64,000 bases of DNA from Diabrotica undecimpunctata (taxonomy: Eukaryota > Arthropoda > Insecta > Coleoptera > Chrysomelidae), in the NCBI RefSeq assembly GCF_040954645.1, contig NC_092810.1:12510377-12574376 (forward strand), given 5' to 3'. This document shows, piece after piece, positions 21,800-33,599 of the stretch (positions within the stretch are counted from its first letter, which is position 1; each line of letters begins with the position of its first letter). A program made the translations under genes and the position numbers. The notes below the pieces were generated by a model. That model did no database searches and was not told where the DNA came from. It saw only the letters and a program-made list of their open reading frames with translations.

Positions 21800-23115
21800 A
21801 CAAAAACGTAAGCAGCCAAATACCCTGTATAATGTCAACGGAAACATAATAACAGAACTAGAAGAACAGTTGAAGACATGGAAAAACTATATTGAAGAAC
21901 TCTTTGCAGATGATAGGCAACAATCTGAGCTAAGTAACATACAAGGAGACGAAGGTCCAGAAATAACGGAAGAGGAAGTAATGTACGCACTAAAAAGAAT
22001 GAAAAATGGTAAAGCCCCAGGTCCAGATGAAATACCAACGGAAATCCTTAAACTAATAGAAAAAGACTCGATTTACATTTTAGTTGAACTTTTCAATAGC
22101 ATTTATACATCAGGAAAAATACCACAAGAATGGCTTTTATCCACCTTTGTTATTATACCAAAAAAAAAAATATATCCCAACCAATGTAGTTATTACCGTA
22201 CAATCAGTCTGATGAGCCATGTACTGAAAATATTCCTGAAAATTATACACTCTAGAGTACACAGAAAACTGGAAATGGATATCAATAATACCCAGTTTGG
22301 ATTCCGAAATGGACTTGGAACAAGAGAGGCGTTGTTTGCACTGAACGTTATGTCTCAAAGATGTCTTGACATAAATCAAGATGTATTCATGTGTTTCATA
22401 GATTACAACAAGGTCTTTGATAAAGTGCGGCATGATCACCTAATCAGACTCCTGACAGAAAAGAATTTAGATAAACGAGACATTCGACTAATAGCAAATA
22501 TGTACTACAATCAGAAAGCAGTAGTGAGAGTAGAGAATAATACCACTGACGAAATTGAAATAAGGCGAGGTGTGAGACAAGGGTGTATACTGTCACCAAC
22601 CCTGTTTAATCTCTATTCCGAAGACGTAATGAATAAAACACTCTCTGAGCAATCCGTAGGTATTAAAATAAATGGTGTTAGATTAAACAATCTGAAAGTT
22701 GCCGACGACACCGTTCTGATCGCAGAAACACTTGAAGAGCTACAGACATTGGTGAATAAGATAGCAGACTGCAGCGAAAAATATGGACTAGCTTTGAACA
22801 TAAAGAAAACTAAATTTATGATAATATCGAAATCAACACAAAATGTCTAAAATTTATATATATACACAATGAAATTACAAATATTTAGGCACTTTTATAA
22901 ATGAAGACAACGATAGCTCAGCAGAAATCAAAATAAGAATAGAAAAAGCCAGATCCATATTCACTAAAATGAAGAGAGTGGTCTTCTGCGGAAGAGATTT
23001 GAGCCTTGAAATGAAACTTCGCCTGATGAGATGTTACGTACTTTCTGTGCTGTTCTACGGAATGGAGTCATGGACGTTGAAAAAGATTGATACCAAAATT
23101 CATGAATTTTTTAAA
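21800..23115 (+). pseudogene. Non-LTR retrotransposon reverse transcriptase, truncated at both ends
   Basis: A 326-residue open frame (21870-22847) spans the RT: MKNGKAPGPDEIPTEIL, IPKKKIYPNQCSYYRTISL, TQFGFRNGLGTREALFALN, FIDYNKVFDKVRHDHLI, RRGVRQGCILSPTLFNLY, LKVADDTVLIAE (VADD in place of YADD) and LNIKKTKFM. After the stop at 22848 the thumb continues (YKYLGTFINEDNDS, MRCYVLSVLFYGMES). Endonuclease and C-terminus are missing. The GTREALF block is shared with the fragment at 37.8 kb, so they belong to one LINE lineage; the clade is not certain. This is one of the longest open RT frames in the window. Confidence 0.85.
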
Positions 23116-23213
23116 TAATTTTAGATGTTTTGGATTTGTCTCAAGCTGACCCACTATTTGGGCCAAGTTGAGAGAAAAAATTGTTTTTAAAAATAATTAA
23201 TAGAAAAAAACTA

Positions 23214-25521
23214 TAATTGGTTTCAAATGAGTGTAGAGTAATAAATCATGAAGTGTCATAAAATTTGCCTGAATTTCGGTGTCGTCATGGGCGTAGGCAA
23301 ATGGACGGATGTCAACTTCGTCGTCAAAAATTGATGTACCTCAAAATATCATATTTTGGATATTTTGTGATAACCAATTTTATTTAATTTTTCGATTAAC
23401 TTATTCTTCAAACTCGTATTCCATTATATGGTCATTAAAGCTAATTACATTTTTATTTATAAAAACAAATTCACTTCCTTACTGAACGAATAAAAGCATT
23501 AGAAGAAACTGATAAGGGTATGACGCACCTCCTAATATTACTAAGAACTAAAATAAATCAACATGAAGACTAATAACGCGTAATGAGGTTTTACTTACAC
23601 TTTCATTATAATCCCCCTTTTATTTTATTATTATCATTCGACATTCGACATTCGAGTTAGTAATTGTTACTACACCAATTAAACGTACAGTAATATTGTG
23701 ATATAGAAATAGTGAAAAAGTTATAAAATGGCGACATTTACTCCAAAGAAAAGAGGTGTAAAAAATTCTCCGCTATCTGTTAGTGAAAAAGTTATAATTT
23801 TAAATGTATATGATTGCATAAAACACGATCACCCTAGTTTGTCTGTGCAAGAAAGTGTTGAGCGATGTGCCCGAATGACTGGAATTGGACAGTCCACGAT
23901 TTTTAAATTATTGCGAGAAAGAAAGATATCAGGCCAGTTAAGTCCATGCAAGAGAAAATCAGGAAGACCAATAAAAATCTTAGGTGAAGACACCAAACGT
24001 GACATTCGAAGAAAAGTTCATTCGTTTTATTTTAAAAAGGAAATACCCACCCTTGACAAAATACTAATGGAGATAAGCCAAGATAACGATATTCCTTTGA
24101 TATCCAGAAAACTTTTATGGAAAACTTTAAAAAGTATGAATTTTTCCTGGGAAAAGCACAATCGAAAGGCACTATTACTGGAAAGTGATGAAATCATTTG
24201 CTGGAGACGAAAATATTTGAGAACTATAAAACAGTACCGCAGAGAGCACAAGAAAATTTTTTATCTTGATGAGACGTGGATAAACGAAGGTTATATAGTC
24301 CAAAAAATGTGGCAAGATAAAAATGTAACAAGTGCTCGCCAAGCTTTCATAGAAGGCCTTTCGACGGGTATTAAAGTGCCTTCGGGAAAAGGGAAGAGGC
24401 TTATAATTGCTCACATTGGAAGCGAAGAAGGATTTTTAAAAGAAGGTTTGTTAAGCTTTGAGTCGTGTCGGACGGGAGATTATCATGAGGACATGAATTC
24501 GGATGTCTTCGAAGACTACTTCGGGGAAATGTTAAAATTTCTTCCAGCTGATTCGGTCGTGGTTATGGATAATGCAAGCTACCATTCAAGGCGCATAGAG
24601 AAGGTACTAACTTCAGCTTGGAGAAAGCAAGAAATTATTAACTGGCTGTGAAATAAAGGTATTCAGTTTGAGACGAATTCAATAAAGAAGGAACTACTAG
24701 CCGTAGTAAAACAACATAAATCTCGCTTCATAAAATATGCCGTAGAAGATGTAGCAGAAAAGTATAAAGTAACTGTGCTACGCCTACCGCCATATCATTG
24801 CGAATTAAATCCCATAGAACTTATATGGGCACAAGTTAAAGGATATGTTGCAAGGCACAATACCACATTTAAAATGAAAGATGTCAAGGTATTGTTTGAT
24901 CAAGCCATTATGGAAATCACATCAGAAAACTGGCAAAAAGCAATCCAGCATGTTTTAAAAGAGGAAGATAAAATGTGGGAACTGGACAACTTGGTCGATC
25001 AGGTGGTTGACCCTATAATTATAACACCAGGGGATGATGACAGTTCTTCGGATGAAGACTATAGTGATGTAGAATTGTAATAACGTATCCAGTAAAGTTT
25101 TTGTAGTTTTTGTGAATAAATTGATTTAAACTCCCCACAAGTGTTTCAATATGTAAAGTTCATTCGTGTGTGTTTGTGAGTATTTCCCGATTTCGGTTCG
25201 TATATATTTTATTGTTACATTTTATATTTTTTTAATAACACTGTTCTGCTGTATTACATTTTTATTTCCTTTAATATGATTTTTAAGAATGCATATTCTT
25301 TTGTCAATTAACCCACTAGCGCGCCTCTGGCTCAGTGTTTATCTGTCGATAACAATGGACTAATCCCGTAAAACAGGGTGATACCTACCTGCTCTTTATG
25401 AAACGACAGAATCTCGCAATGCGGACGGAATTTATTGACGGATTCTTGACGGATTACCCTGTAGCGCTTTTGAATACTTCATGAGATTTTATTACTCTAC
25501 ACTCATTAGAAATAGATTATA
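23214..25521. mobile_element. Complete Sailor-type DNA transposon with nearly intact transposase
   Basis: The ends are inverted: TAATTGGTTTCAAATGAGTG at 23214 and TAATCTATTTCTAATGAGTG read inward from 25521. Both continue as TAGAGTAATAAA and CATGAAGT. TA flanks both sides (23212-23213 and 25522-25523). About 2.3 kb with one transposase of 450 codons on the plus strand. The TIR core GAGAGTAATAAA/TAGAGTAATAAA is shared with the element at 43.5 kb. Confidence 0.88.
23728..25080 (+). pseudogene. Sailor-like DD82E transposase, single nonsense mutation
   Basis: 450 codons with only one lesion: TGA at 24649-24651 (codon 308), where Arg or another residue stands in sister copies (a C-to-T change of CGA would explain it). 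Domains: helix-turn-helix region in residues 17-65 (GIGQSTIFKLLRE), a basic segment GRPIKI, a second DNA-binding-like region to about 140, then the nuclease. Catalytic residues are Asp181 in YLDETW, Asp281 in VMDNASYHS and Glu364 in NPIELIWAQVKG, with 82 residues between the last two. The C-terminus is acidic (DDDSSSDEDYSD). The start Met is the first in frame and follows AT-rich leader sequence. Known of the family: IS630-Tc1-mariner nuclease that cuts at TA. Inferred: recently active. Confidence 0.92.
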
Positions 25522-26261
25522 GTTTGTAATATTCAATCAACGGTAATATCCAAATAACAACCAGAGGGAATCGAATAAAAATATTAAGACAGCAACATGA
25601 ATAAATCTGCGGTGCCGATTTCTGCCTCTATTTCACTCACTTTTATCCCGATAACTTTCCATTGGAGACACACTGTATAAAAATGCTATATATTTTTTGT
25701 TTTGTTAAATAGATGTTTATTTAGCTAGAGCATATCGTTATTAAATCCATTCACCCTGTTTATGCAGGCTCGAACCCGAACTTCTTGCAAATCCCTGCAT
25801 GCAAATGTGTATCAAGCCGTAATGATCGTTGTAACAGTAGCAATTAGTGGCGGTGTCGAGGTAGATATCAGAGACGAACTTCCACCAAGTGCAAAGCGTA
25901 ATCAAGGGTATTTGTTGCACGTCAGCGAGCAGATCAAAGCCCATTGTGGGGTCTTCTAGGGTAGGCGGCAGGCGCAACCGGCCCATTTGGAGTAGTCGCC
26001 TCGATTCGCGGCACGTCTAGAGCCCCAATCCCCGGAGGGGCCTTGTTTGGCTCGGTCAGACCACCTCGTGTGGGAGCCGAATAAGTAAACAGTTGACAAA
26101 TAGAAAACAACCAGCTTCTGATTTCCGCATGAACGAAGTTTTTTTTCGGTAGCTAATGATTTTAATAAATGTCAGCAGTATACAGTATGTCTCAAAAATA
26201 AAATATAATAATACGGTAACCGATTACAAAAAGTACAAATTAAAACATATCCTGATAAAAG
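25522..26261. other. Unassigned stretch with a GC-rich island
   Basis: 25760-26070 is clearly richer in G and C than the rest of the window, with runs such as GGTAGGCGGCAGGCGC and CCCCAATCCCCGGAGGGG. Frames on both strands (25762-25959 plus, 25741-25986 minus) have no recognised domain. Possibly the end of a retroelement not recognised here. Confidence 0.4.
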
Positions 26262-26263
26262 AT

Positions 26264-26606
26264 TTTTCCGTCGACCGTCCATTTATGGTTAATTTTAACA
26301 CCCTTAAAACATTGATTATTGACCCCTATTAATGAATGATTTTCTATTAATGAACGATTTCATTATAGGCAATACAACATACATTGCTTGTATAAATTAA
26401 TTTAACCACATTTAACGCTCTGTGATTGGCAGTTACCTGTGGTGTAGGCAACCAAACATACCTATGTATATTCCCACTAAAAAATTATTTAAAATGAAGT
26501 AGCCGCTGTAAGTACTGTCTGTCATTGTATGTCATTATTTATCGTTAAGTAAATAAAAATTTAAACTAAGATATTTTTATTTCTGAAAAGTACGGTCGAC
26601 GGAAAA
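26264..26606. repeat. MITE-like element with 15-bp inverted ends
   Basis: TTTTCCGTCGACCGT at 26264-26278 is exactly complementary to ACGGTCGACGGAAAA at 26592-26606, spaced 343 bp end to end. The inner sequence is AT-rich and non-coding. No clear target duplication is visible, so the borders may lie further out. Confidence 0.45.
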
Positions 26607-27579
26607 GTTTTGTAACAACGAACTCGTGAATTAAAATGGCTATTAACAATCTCGAACATTAACGAATAACTCGAATATCTCGAATAATAATAAATAACTA
26701 TTAAGGCAATATTAGAATATTATTAATATTTTTTAAAGTTATTTGAATGATTACTTTTAGTGTATGAAATGTATAACCAGTAAATTTAAATTAATCTGTG
26801 TATAGTCTGCGCGAATTTACGCTAGGGAATCTCTACCTATGCGAAAGTGAGATACTAAAAAAATGGCAACAATGTTAGAAACCAAAGTAGAATTATCTGA
26901 ATAGTGGCATAGGTTGCATAATTAGTATCAGGGAATAGATTTTAAATCTACCAAAATATCTTATTAGTACTGGACTGTATTGTTTAGTGGACTTCTTAAA
27001 AATGGCTTTACTTTATAATCAGAATCTCCTTATAAGAACCTATTTTTATTATCTCCATTTAAACTTCTTATCAAGAATACAGAATTATTTATTCCTATCT
27101 GCTAGGTATTCCATATATTATATAGGGGAGAGTGTTGTCACACTCAAATGTCATGTCGTTTGGCTCAAAATGTTTAAAAATTACTTTATAGCGACCATTA
27201 AAGCATACAGACGTAGATAAAACCTATATCTATAAATGACAAAGTATAGGTCTATGGATTCGTTTCAGTTACCTTTTAAAAAAAAATTTTTGAAATTTTT
27301 TTGACAGGTCTTCCAAAGGTACGACACTGTGTTGTACCTGTGTCCACATTTTGTTGTACCTGTGGCCAGAGAACAAATAACCTTCGATTAAGAAGAAACA
27401 ACACAAATGAACGGAATCTTATTAATTACATGAATTATAAGATGACAAACATGATTGCCTTATATTGTATGTATCAAATTTAACATAAAAGGACATCATA
27501 TTTTGTTGACGTTGTGATGTTCCAACCAAATCTGGTGATAGCAGATCTGGTATTAGCCTCATCTGAATAGGCAAATTTA
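26607..27579. other. Intergenic, no recognised gene
   Basis: AT-rich. A GGGGAGAGTGTTGTCACACTC stretch at 27124 could be the end of a pogo-like element. A GTTGTACCTGTG motif occurs twice near 27332-27365. No coding feature recognised. Confidence 0.4.
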
Positions 27580-28294
27580 TTGTTTCCAATAATTGTTTTT
27601 AAATTTCACTATATATTCGTCATCTAAAACCTCAACTATCTTGGCAACATAGTGTGCAATATCCTTTTTACTGGCCAATTTTACGAGAACAAAATCACCT
27701 TGTTTTAACTTAGAAGGGCCCAGTATTTCTTCACTTTCCTGTTTCCTGTTTATTTTCGATTGCTAGAAAAGTTTCTATATCCTCGTCACTTGAATCCTTT
27801 GTTATATTTTTCATCTCTTCATCAGATTCATCTGAACTATCACAGAGAACCTTCCTTTTGACTGACTTTGGTTTTTTCACCTTACTTTGCAATAGTTCCT
27901 CTTACACAGGGGTGTCTGTCAAAATTTTTGTTTTACCACGCTGTCGTATCTTTTGAGAAGTATTTCGAGCTACGGCTTTGGGGAATGGGTGCACTACAAA
28001 CGGGCTTTTGAAGTCAGCGTTACTTGCCTTGTTGTCATGAGACTGCATAGGAAGTGCCGGTGTCAGGTTTGATGTTGATGGATTTGCGGATAGTTCAAGG
28101 TTTGATGAGCAAGATGCCGTATTAGGATTCTCTTCTGATTCTGGATTTGGGCGATCTGTTACATAAGACAACAGATATTTGTGGTCGCCAAATATATTTT
28201 TATTAACAGGCCACATTCCTTGCTATTTTTGCTATTTTTGCAAAGCACCTACATACACTTTGTCTCTTTTTGTTCCACATTTGCTTCGTGGCAT
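27580..28294 (-). pseudogene. pogo/Tigger-like element, internal-deletion derivative
   Basis: From Met at 28294 the minus strand reads MPRSKCGTKRDKVYVGALQK, the usual start of such transposases. After two stops it passes directly to GMWPVNKNIFGDH, which belongs near the C-terminus. The rest of the C-terminus follows: a Ser/Asn-rich linker, RNTSQKIRQRGK, an acidic Ser-rich part (SSDESDEE) and a terminal segment LKQGDFVLVKLASKKD. The helix-turn-helix and whole DDE nuclease are missing. About 100 bases around GMWPVN are nearly identical to the neighbouring copy at 28.49-28.57 kb. Probably non-autonomous. Confidence 0.7.
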
Positions 28295-28440
28295 TTTTCA
28301 GTAAAGAAGTTTGATGTCAGTTTACTTGTTATTTAAGTAAAAAAGCATTAAAGTTCATTTTGTAGAGTTTATTAGCCGAATGCAATGAGGTTAATAAATC
28401 ACATGAGCGATAAAAATTGCCTTAATGCCATGGTGCGTAT

Positions 28441-29036
28441 TTAAGCAAACAGACCACTGAGCTTTCTCTGATTTGATGAGCAAGATGCCGTATTAGGATT
28501 CTCTTCTGATTCTAGATTTGAGCGACCTGTGTGGTCGCCAAATATATTTTCATTAACAGGCCACATCCCTGTTTTTTCAATTCCTTTGACAATGTTTGCA
28601 GAGGTAAGTGCTTTTGCCAATGCCTTGCCTACGAGTTCAGCTACGTCAAACAAGCTTATAGGACGTCCAGGATGGGTCATCATCCACTCATTAGCTATGA
28701 TGTTGTAGTAGGTTTTGTATGGTCCAAAAACAGTCCTGTCAAGAGGTTAAGTTCTGTGCGAGGTGTGTGGCGGCAATGTTAATAGCACAATATTATTTTC
28801 CTTCGCCAAATCAATCACGGAAACTGCAATATGGGACTCGTGATTATCGAGTATTAGTAGCAATTTTTCTTGCTCTCTCGGCTTATCGTGAGGCAAGTAG
28901 TGTAAAAAAAGCTTCTCGTTTTACCATCCTGATGGATTTTCGCCTCCAATTAAACCTGGTGGAGCACCCTGTAACATGTAATCCTTAAAAAACACGCGAG
29001 GGAATATCAACATGGGCGACACATGGTTACCCATGG
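28441..29036 (-). pseudogene. pogo/Tigger-like DDE_1 transposase fragment (nuclease to C-terminus)
   Basis: Minus strand, from 29036: GNHVSPMLIFPRVFFKD, QGAPPGLIGGENPSGW, a stop, LLLILDNHESHIAVSVID with the second catalytic Asp, LLTLPPHTSH, then after a stop PLDRTVFGPYKTYYN with the third acidic residue. It ends with HPGRPISLFDVAELVGKAL and ANIVKGIEKTGMWPVN. The order and motifs are those of DDE_1 transposases. The 5' half with the first Asp is missing, and the 3' end stops shortly after the Ser/Asn-rich linker. Same family as the adjacent deletion derivative. Confidence 0.8.
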
Positions 29037-29640
29037 TTATAGAAGATTTATTGAAAGTTTTGAAAATTTCCTATTACACTCTGGATATTTTTTATACTTA
29101 CTCTGAGTCTTTTTTATATATAATTAAATGTATTTTATAATTATTAAAAGACTGACAACCTAAGTACTATGTGCATATTTTTCATTCTGGAATCCATACT
29201 ACTATTATTAAATCAATAGCAAGTATCTCTTGAAAAAGGTTAATTAATAAATTTTTTAATTATCAAGATAATGAAAATATTGAATCCTCAAACTAAATGA
29301 AAATATGTGTACACCTACTTTTATATTCATTGATTTCCAACTATTTATAATATTTTCTTAGAATATAGATTACTGTTGGTTTACTTAATCTTAACCTTTA
29401 AAAAAAACGGGTGTATCTTCTGTCTCTCTCTTACTCATTATCTTACATATGTAATAATTTCACAGATTCACTTCCATACAAATTTCCAACGTGGAGCGCG
29501 CGTATAGAAGTATAACTTCAAAATCTTTATCATTACAAAAATTAAAATGTTCAATTATACATCAAATATTAAATTCTCGCACTAAGTTTATAAATATTAA
29601 ACATAATACTGATCATACTCTCCGATCAAAAGGATTGAGC
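29037..29640. other. Intergenic, no recognised feature
   Basis: AT-rich DNA without a protein-like frame. Confidence 0.5.
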
Positions 29641-29661
29641 TCTAGTGGGACTCTTTCCATG

Positions 29662-30541
29662 TTATCGAGCCCTAGGTGACTTGGTATGTTGGAGTACACC
29701 CAAAAATTTTTGTACACGTCTGGACGTCGCAAGGAGTACAGCTTTCTGCATGGCCTTATAGTGATGGTTATTTAAACCCAGCTGTTTTATGTTCTCTAGG
29801 AGGTTTTTGGAAATAACACCAGTAGTAGATAGAATAATAGGTACTGTCTGGGTACTTTCCATTCTCCATTGTCTCTTGCTTTGTATTTCTAGATCTCTGT
29901 ACTTGCAGCATATGCAAATATTCTAATGTATGGGCTTCCACGATATAATTGAGTAGGACTTCAGTGTTCATAATTTGTAACAGCGCACCTAGTTTCTTAC
30001 AAGAGTTTATTTTTGGCATCGGTGGGCTGCTAAGTGGGTTTGTACCATTAAACTCTTGTACGGCACGTGCCATTTCTCTTACCATGCTATCGTGCAACTC
30101 ATTGTTGTTCTGCTGCGTATTACTAGGTTGAGTTTCTTGTATGGGGGGCTCAGGAATCTGCTCATTAGGGATTTCATTATGGACTTGATCCACAACTAGC
30201 TCTTGGTTATGAATCTCCCGTTCGACTTCGCTTCTGATGGTATCGCGTCTGGCCTCTGGGATAAGATTATTTCTTATAATTACCCGGTATTGATCTGCTA
30301 TTCGCTGTTCAGATACTTGAACCTCTGGGTACTCCCTGCAAAATTCGGCATACAGTTGTTGTCGATAGCCGATCGTTTCTCGTCCGAGGTTCGTCACCTT
30401 GTAATAGAAATGCAAAATATTTTCATTTATAGACACAGACCATTTCATGTGCTGCCTAGGTCGTCCCGCTTGAGTGAGTACCGGCTGATGTTCCAGCGCA
30501 GCACCTTCAGCGGGTGGAGCTCCTGTTGTTGTTTGGCTCAC
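29662..30541 (-). pseudogene. R4/Dong-like non-LTR retrotransposon, N- and C-terminus joined
   Basis: The frame from Met 30541 has an N-terminal domain with MKWSVSINENILHFYY, GYRQQLYAEFCREYP and VSEQRIADQYRVIIRNNLIP, followed by a Gln/Pro/Asn-rich linker. It then runs into LNYIVEAHTLEYLHMLQ. Overlapping frames give KYRDLEIQSKRQW and TQTVPIILSTTGVISKNLL and AMQKAVLLATSRRVQKFLG, which is the typical last segment of retrotransposons with a restriction-like endonuclease. The whole RT and most of the endonuclease are missing, so the element is an internal-deletion derivative. The clade name is from memory of similar proteins and is tentative. Confidence 0.6.
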
Positions 30542-31694
30542 TTGTGGTATTTCAGATTTCTTTCCTTGATGGCGTTATTAGTTTACTGCATAAACGGTGT
30601 GACTTGTCATCATAACCTTTTATATAGATAGATATATATGTATATGTACCGATATATTTTTTATATTGCTAAAATAAGTTTGCCATAATTTGAAAGAGTT
30701 TTTAAACATTTGCCGAATAAATATAATGTAATAAAATCTAAAAACTTGTACGTTTTGCTTTTAATCGTGAGTTTAAAAGATACAGCAAGTGTATCATAAT
30801 TAAATTCCATTGTAATCGTGAATGTCTCTTGCATCCTGTGAGTGTAATATGTTTATAAATTACCTTTACTACTCAAGTTTTATATACCGTCTAGCTGAAT
30901 AGACGACGACTTCCTCCCTACGGAGTCACAAAGTCAAGAAAATTTATTTCACCCGCAGTGAATGATATCTCATCTCCTAGTGGACTTTTTTTATTGTTTT
31001 GATTAAAATTTAGATGGATGCTAGAACCGACCCAAAATATTTAAAGTTTGTTTTTCTCCCTGGTTAATCTGACGTCTATAATATATTGTAAAACTTAAAG
31101 TAGATCGCTCTTAAAAGGGTTGCGAAAACATAAGATTCGATCGATAGTTTGAATGCAAAATTGTTTTGACGTTGAGCCAATTTTGGGTTTTAAATAGTTG
31201 AGTTGTTTACGATATAAAAGAAATTGGAGTGAACTTAATATAATTTGCGAAATTAGACATGTATGGTTCTTCTTGTTCTTCTCTGATGATGTATTCTTGT
31301 ATTTTTGTATTTTAGGCATGTCTAGAATTATTATACACCAGCTGAGACAAATTTGACAGTCGCCAGGATTGAGTTAGCCAAACGCACACATTAAATTAAA
31401 GTGATATTTTGTTACAAAAAAAACTTGTTTTTACTTGTTAAAATGTTTTATTGTATCTGATGATAATGTCCCACAACGAGATGTTGTGAAGTCTGACATG
31501 GAAAAAGAATTTATTATAGAACAGACACACGAGTATGACTCAAAAGAGCACATAGAGAATAAACCTCAATCTTTAAGCAACATTTTGATATCCAAGGATG
31601 AAAAAACTGAATGTAACTCTATATAGTACTTAAACAAAATCTCGTAATGTCCTACGACAAAAGGGTGGGTCTGAAGCTAATGACAATTTATTTA
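30542..31694. other. Intergenic, no recognised gene
   Basis: AT-rich. The 63-residue plus-strand frame at 31435-31626 has no known motif. Nothing else recognised. Confidence 0.5.
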
Positions 31695-32945
31695 TACTAC
31701 TACTACTATCAGTTTACAGCGTTCTCCGACGCCTTCCGACTCCTAACCGCCATTCTTCTCTATTTAACCATAGGCCTGGAGGGATTTCTCGTTCCTCTAG
31801 TTCTTTTCCAATTCCCTTTCTCCAGCTTCTTTTCGGCCTTCGTCTTTTTCTTCTTCCTTTTGGGTCCACGTAAAAATCTATTTCGGAATCCTGTCATCTG
31901 GCATTCTCTGTATCTGGCCGTACCATATTAACTGTTTTGTTTTTATGTCATCAACTATTGTATGCTTGACTCCCATCATTTCTCGTATTCTGTCTGCTGC
32001 TCTTCTCCAGAAGTCCATTTTTGTTGCTTGTAACAGTTTCTTTGTTCTTTGTTTCATTGGCCAAACTTCACTGTCATATGTGATTACATTTTTTAGTATG
32101 GTGTTGTATATGAGTTGTATATGTTCGCTTTAGCTATTGTTTGATGCCACATAATGCCGTTCATCATGGATATGGCTTTTCTACCCTGTATCTTGCTGTC
32201 TTTTATAGCAGCATCTTGAGTTATCTTTATACCCAGGTACTTGTCTAATATAATGGACTGCTTTGTCCCTCTAATACACATGGTTTCAGTTTCGTTAATG
32301 TTGACTTCGAGACCCCATTTGTTATATTCTTCTATTAGCTTCCGAGTTGTCATGATCCTGAGCAGTCAGTATTTGGTCATCAGCGAAACATAAGGTGTAC
32401 ATTGTAATCTCGTCATTGAGAGGGATTCCCATGCTATTACATTTTCTTTTCCACAGCTTGAGTGCTTGTTCCAGATAAATTTTGAAAGGGGTAGGCGAAA
32501 TACAGCAACGCTGCTTTAGTCCTTTCGTGACCTTAAATCCCTCAGATATCCTCGATTCAGTTTTAATTTTTGCAGTCGTTCCATTATACAGACTTTGGAC
32601 TGCTTTGATAAGACCATGCTTAATGTTGGTTTGCTGTAGGGTTAACCATAGTTTACTGAGGGGTACACTGTCATATGCTTTTTGTAAGTCTACGTACATC
32701 AGGTGATCTTCTTTATTGACGGCTGTTTTTTTCTCAATAACTTACGTAATAGAGTACAAGTGGTTTACTGTGGATCGCCCAGCTCTATAACCAGCTTGCT
32801 CCTCTGCTTCGTAATCTCTGTAGTCATTTTCTATCTTGTTTTTAATAAGTTTCCCATACATCCTACTTATTGTGCTGTTTACCGCAATTCTTCTGTAACT
32901 TTCACACTGATCCTTGCTGCCCTTTTTGTGGATAGTTGACATGAT
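31695..32945 (-). pseudogene. RTE-like non-LTR retrotransposon, 3' half
   Basis: Minus-strand blocks: STIHKKGSKDQCESYRRIA, EEQAGYRAGRSTVNHLY, MYVDLQKAYDSVPLSKLW, GLKQRCCISPTPFKIYL (Arg for Gly in the QGC motif), TLCFADDQIL with the catalytic FADD, the thumb, and the C-terminus MDFWRRAADRIREMMG, QLIWYGQIQRMPDDRIP, WRLGVGRRRRTL. It ends in a short trinucleotide repeat (CTACTACTAC on the plus strand at 31698-31708). Same type as 7.4-9.7 and 46.4-48.0 kb. Frameshifts and stops make it inactive. Confidence 0.82.
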
Positions 32946-33044
32946 AGATATTATTTATACTTAAGCAAATATTTAAGTCAATTATGTGTGACACAAAGAG
33001 AAAAGTCTAAAGAGTCTGTAAGGATTTTCACAAAGAACTAGCAC

Positions 33045-33545
33045 TTACCTTTTAAACCCGCTAAATATGAAATCAAGGTATTTTGGGCTTATGATGCATC
33101 AAAATTTATCTCTATAAGGTATAAGGTGACCTTTATAAGAAAAAGAAAAAAAGAAAAACACCAGATGGTTCCCGACAAGTTAACGTTGGCGAACAAACAG
33201 TTTTGGATCTGGCCACGCCTGATAAAGGTTCTGGGCAGAATATTACCACAGATAACTTTTTTACCAGCTTTGAACTCGCTAAAGTCTGGAATTCGTGGCG
33301 CATAACGTTAGAGGGCACAGTGAAAAAATAAGAGGTTTCTACCCACCAATATACAAACAAACAAGAAAAGAGCTGTTTTCCATGAATTTTGCATACAATC
33401 ATGATGCTACTGTATGTTCTTATGTGCAAAACAAAAACAAGCATTAATGTTACTCTTTTCCATGCATATACTAGGACAAGTAGAAGACAGTGAAGTGGCG
33501 AAGCCGGAAATAATTAAGTATTACAATAAAACCAAAGAGGGATTG
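33045..33545 (+). pseudogene. piggyBac-like transposase fragment (middle part)
   Basis: Plus strand in shifting frames: PFKPAKYEIKVFWAYDASKF, then VLDLATPDKGSGQ, NITTDNFFTSFELAK with the Asp of the second catalytic motif, RITLEGTVKKNKR, and finally KPEIIKYYNKTK. The order fits the core of piggyBac transposases. The first catalytic motif and C-terminal Cys-rich domain are missing. It is a different copy from the one at 57.9 kb. Bounded downstream by a LINE fragment on the other strand. Confidence 0.75.
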
Positions 33546-33599
33546 ATCCTCCTCCTCCTTCTCTATCCTGTATCCTCCGTAAGGATGTAGTGATGTTAT

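Noticed and set aside
22137..22439. 100-residue minus-strand frame
   Set aside because: Antisense shadow of the RT at 21.9-22.8 kb.
25767..25777. GGCTCGAACCC resembles a tRNA or SINE B box
   Set aside because: No A box, no cloverleaf and no A- or T-rich tail at the right distance.
30203..30631. 142-residue plus-strand frame
   Set aside because: Antisense shadow of the R4-like N-terminal domain; no motif of its own.
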